The position numbers and the translations under genes are program-made. The notes below the pieces were generated by a model. That model ran no database searches. It had not been told where the DNA came from and was given only the letters and a program-made list of their open reading frames with translations. 64,000 nt of DNA, from positions 1,116,001 to 1,180,000 of the forward strand of contig JADILM010000006.1 in the NCBI GenBank assembly GCA_016617785.1. Direction: 5' to 3'. This DNA comes from Sporobolomyces roseus. Taxonomy: Eukaryota; Basidiomycota; Microbotryomycetes; Sporidiobolales; Sporidiobolaceae. This document shows, piece by piece, positions 61,668 to 64,000 of this stretch; positions within the stretch are counted from its first letter, which is position 1, and every line of letters begins with the position of its first letter.

Positions 61668-63409
61668 ATGATCGATACAAACACGAGAAGCTCAACGACG
61701 AGCTCACGAGACCCGGAGAAGGCCCAGTCGAGCCGGAATCTCAGTCTCAAGATGAGGTTGAAACGGACAATTACGGTAGCGGGGATCGTAGGAGTTGGGC
61801 TATGGATGATCATTGGTACCTTCGGAGCAGTCAGGGATAGGAGTAGGCAGCAAGCGGCGCGGTCTAGGCAGAAAGTAGTTGGGTTCAGTGAGGCAAGGTT
61901 GAAGGAGCTCCCATTCGACCTCACTTCGATCAGGACCTACCAGCTTGCCGACATACTATCCCATCCCCTCTTTAATCATCCCAGCCCGAGCTGCCGCCTC
62001 AACTCGTATCAACAGGATCGTTATGCTCCCCTCACTCCTTCCTATTCTTCGAAAACTCGCAAGTTCGGAACTCCTCATGACCAGAAACGGAATCAGCTCA
62101 ACTACTACATCGCAATCAACCTCTACGACTCGGCCGACGTTCTCCCGACCCTCGTTCGAGCTCTCTATCGTCTCGTGACCTCTCTTGATCCCAAACGGTT
62201 TCACGTTTCGATCTACGAGAATGGCTCAAACGATTCCACACCGGCGCAACTCGTCCTGTTTACTGAAATCCTACGGCGACTAGGTACCGGCTACTGTATC
62301 ACGAGCGATCCCGAACACAAAGCGGGATGGACTCAAGGTTCAAGAATCGATGGACTCGCCAACCTCCGTAATCTCGCCCTCCAGCATCTTTACGATTCAC
62401 CTCCCGGCACATTCGATCGTGTCATCTTCCTCAACGACGTCCATCTATGCGAAGCCGATCTGTTCGAGCTGTTGCTGCAACACGAAGTTCAGGAAGCGGA
62501 TATGAGTTGCGGAATGGACTTCAAATACCTCAAGATCAAAGAGTTCGAGGAGCAGGGGTATCCTCTACTATTCTATGATGTGTGGGTCGCTCGAGATATG
62601 CAGGGATTGTGAGCTCTTTCTCGCTCTTCTCTCGCTAGTTTCGCAAACTCATGCTTTCGACCACTTTCAAACAGACCGTTCTACGACATTGGATTTCCGT
62701 CAGGAGACTGGAAGCTCCCTTCCCCAGTTATGCCGAACTCCGCCTCTCGACAACGCTACGAGTCCCTCCAACCGGTCCAGGTTTTCTCCTGTTTCAATGG
62801 AGTTACAGTCCTCGATGCGGAACTCTTCCTCCCTCCACACTCCCTTCGCTTCCGCTCCAACGACAACACGGATGCTCACAGCGAATGCTACCTGATCTGT
62901 AGCGATATCTGGAAAGCTCTCTCCCCGATCGGAATCGACGGTTCGACCAGGAAAGGAGCTAGAGGAGCAAGAATCCAGGTCGTCCCTCGAGCGAGCGTCG
63001 GCTACTCCCTCGACGAGTATAATGGAGCGAGGAACGACAAGAACACGACTGCTTTCGAGCATGAAGATGGAGCGAGTTTGAGGGAAGAGTTGATCAAGTG
63101 GGAACAATTTCCTCCTAGACTCGTTCAAACCTATCCTTACGGTATGCCCTCTCGCTCATAGTCTCTCTGTACTGGTGCTGACGCGACTGCTGCTTGCTGA
63201 CAGCTCGTTGGGAGAATCAAGTTCGTCGAAATCGCTCAATTATTTCGTATCTCTCGCTCGAGCTGACGAATCAGAGTGCCTCGACAGATATCTATACCAC
63301 CTTTCTAGTGTCTCTATATCTCTTCGTAGTTCTTCCTGTTGTATCTTGCAGTGTTTTCGTCGATTTTTCGACAAACGATCTCCCGCTCTTGTTTCGTATA
63401 ACTCTCTGA
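61668..63409 (+). CDS. CMT1: Alpha-1,3-mannosyltransferase, Cmt1/Cap59 family (GT69)
   Basis: Golgi type II membrane glycosyltransferase of the family that includes Cryptococcus Cmt1 and Cap59. The start MIDTNTRSSTTSSRDPEKAQ precedes one membrane anchor (ITVAGIVGVGLWMIIGTFGA). The GT69 domain holds NQLNYYIAINLYDSADVLPT, HVSIYENGSNDSTPAQLVLF, ITSDPEHKAGW, RIDGLANLRNLALQHLY, FDRVIFLNDVHLCEADLFEL, ADMSCGMDFKYL, LLFYDVWVARDM and, in the next exon, FSCFNGVTVLDAELF, ECYLICSDIWK, QVVPRASVGYSLDE. A last exon reads ARWENQ. After that the frame predicts a hydrophobic tail to 63409, which the family lacks, so the true end may be earlier or another intron is missed. Confidence 0.82.
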
Positions 63410-63561
63410 TTCCCCCATTTTCTTCTCTGTTGTTCGCTTCTTCCTCCACGCTTCCTCACCTACAGCCTAATAGCGTACTCGCAACAGTTCTCGTAGGTCG
63501 AATCCATCGTTCTACATGAGTTGACTTGCTCACCATTCTCGATTTCCCCTTTTCGCAGAAG

Positions 63562-64000
63562 ATGCCTCTCAATAAACGCTATTCTCCGAAGCCTGCTAAT
63601 CTCGAAGGGAACAAGACGAAAGAAAGGTCCTGTAGTACGTGCAAGATTCGCAAAGTGAGGTGCTCTGGAGGTAAGCTCACTCACTGTTCCGCTCTTTTTC
63701 CGCTTGGGGAAACAGTCGCTGATTTCGCACATTTTCTGATGTAGATCGCCCTGCATGCGATCACTGTCTCAAGGTCAGCGCAGCTCAAGGCTACCCTGCC
63801 GAAGGTATCCTCTGTCTCTACAGCGCGAAATCGACATTTGCGAAAGAGGAGGACATCGAGCTCGAGGCGAAACTTGGGAAATCTGCAAGGTGTCTTTGGA
63901 GTCGTAAACCTATCCTTGCACTATCGACCAAGGAGGAAGACATCGAGATCGAGACGGAGGAGAAAGGTGGAGAGGAAGCTGAGATGATGTCGGAGGAGGG
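63562..64000 (+). CDS. Zn2Cys6 transcription factor, N-terminal part (runs off the right edge)
   Basis: The start MPLNKRYSPKPANLEGNKTK leads to the zinc cluster CSTCKIRKVRCSG, joined by an intron (GTAAGC to GATGTAG) to DRPACDHCLKVSAAQGYPAE and GILC. Spacing is C-X2-C-X6-C-X5-C-X2-C-X15-C; the last loop is long, as in the regulator at 4-8 kb. A charged Glu-rich stretch follows (KEEDIELEAK; KEEDIEIETEEK). The regulatory domain is beyond the window. Nothing here shows the target genes; the neighbouring mannosyltransferase is one candidate only by position. Confidence 0.75.

Overview
This 64 kb window is nuclear DNA from a basidiomycete fungus. The signs are dense single-copy eukaryotic genes on both strands, many short GT-AG introns (mostly about 50-100 nt), long low-complexity Ser/Pro/Thr tails, a Cmt1/Cap59-type capsule mannosyltransferase and Zn2Cys6 regulators with an extended last loop. 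Moderate GC, CGA-rich codon use and a Microbotryomycete-like gene set suggest a Pucciniomycotina yeast. That placement is inference; no rRNA or other decisive marker is present. I see no transposon, CRISPR array or phage element.

Left part (1-19 kb): NUP133 (cut by the left edge), mitochondrial ribosomal protein bS6m/MRP17, a Zn2Cys6/fungal_trans transcription factor, the lariat-debranching enzyme DBR1, the GPI-lipid remodelling protein PER1, an unrecognised basic/proline-rich protein, and a CBM21 glycogen-targeting regulatory subunit of protein phosphatase 1.

Middle part (19-42 kb): a poorly explained 2 kb gap holding coding-like segments, then a C2-WW-WW-HECT ubiquitin ligase (Rsp5/Nedd4 type) divergent from the peroxisomal RING protein PEX12, the mitochondrial protein COA8, a BTB-domain protein, anthranilate synthase TRP2, a secreted PL14-like polysaccharide lyase with a Thr/Lys linker, dynactin subunit DCTN3, a LACTB2-type metallo-beta-lactamase, the tail-anchored E2 enzyme UBC6, a small EF-hand-like protein, and a second BTB protein that is a clear paralogue of the first.

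Right part (42-64 kb): the cohesin subunit SCC3/STAG, an intron-containing tRNA-Tyr(GUA), the N-terminal protein methyltransferase NTM1, the COX1 translational activator MSS51, the Golgi/ER Dsc ligase subunit DSC3, a Kre9/Knh1-like GPI-anchored wall protein, a head-to-tail pair of F-box/leucine-rich proteins, UPF3, a CMT1/CAP59 mannosyltransferase and a second Zn2Cys6 regulator cut by the right edge.

Most genes are housekeeping and unrelated to each other. Two themes recur: mitochondrial biogenesis (MRP17, COA8, MSS51) and the ubiquitin system (HECT E3, PEX12, UBC6, DSC3, two F-box proteins, two BTB proteins). Several gene pairs are divergent across 60-300 bp and may share promoters. I did not find a coherent undescribed multi-gene system. 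The best leads are the two duplicated families (BTB and F-box/LRR), two in-frame GC-AG introns, and the unannotated coding-like stretch at about 19.8-21.0 kb. Gene ends are given as CDS limits and introns lie inside them; all splice sites were read by eye.
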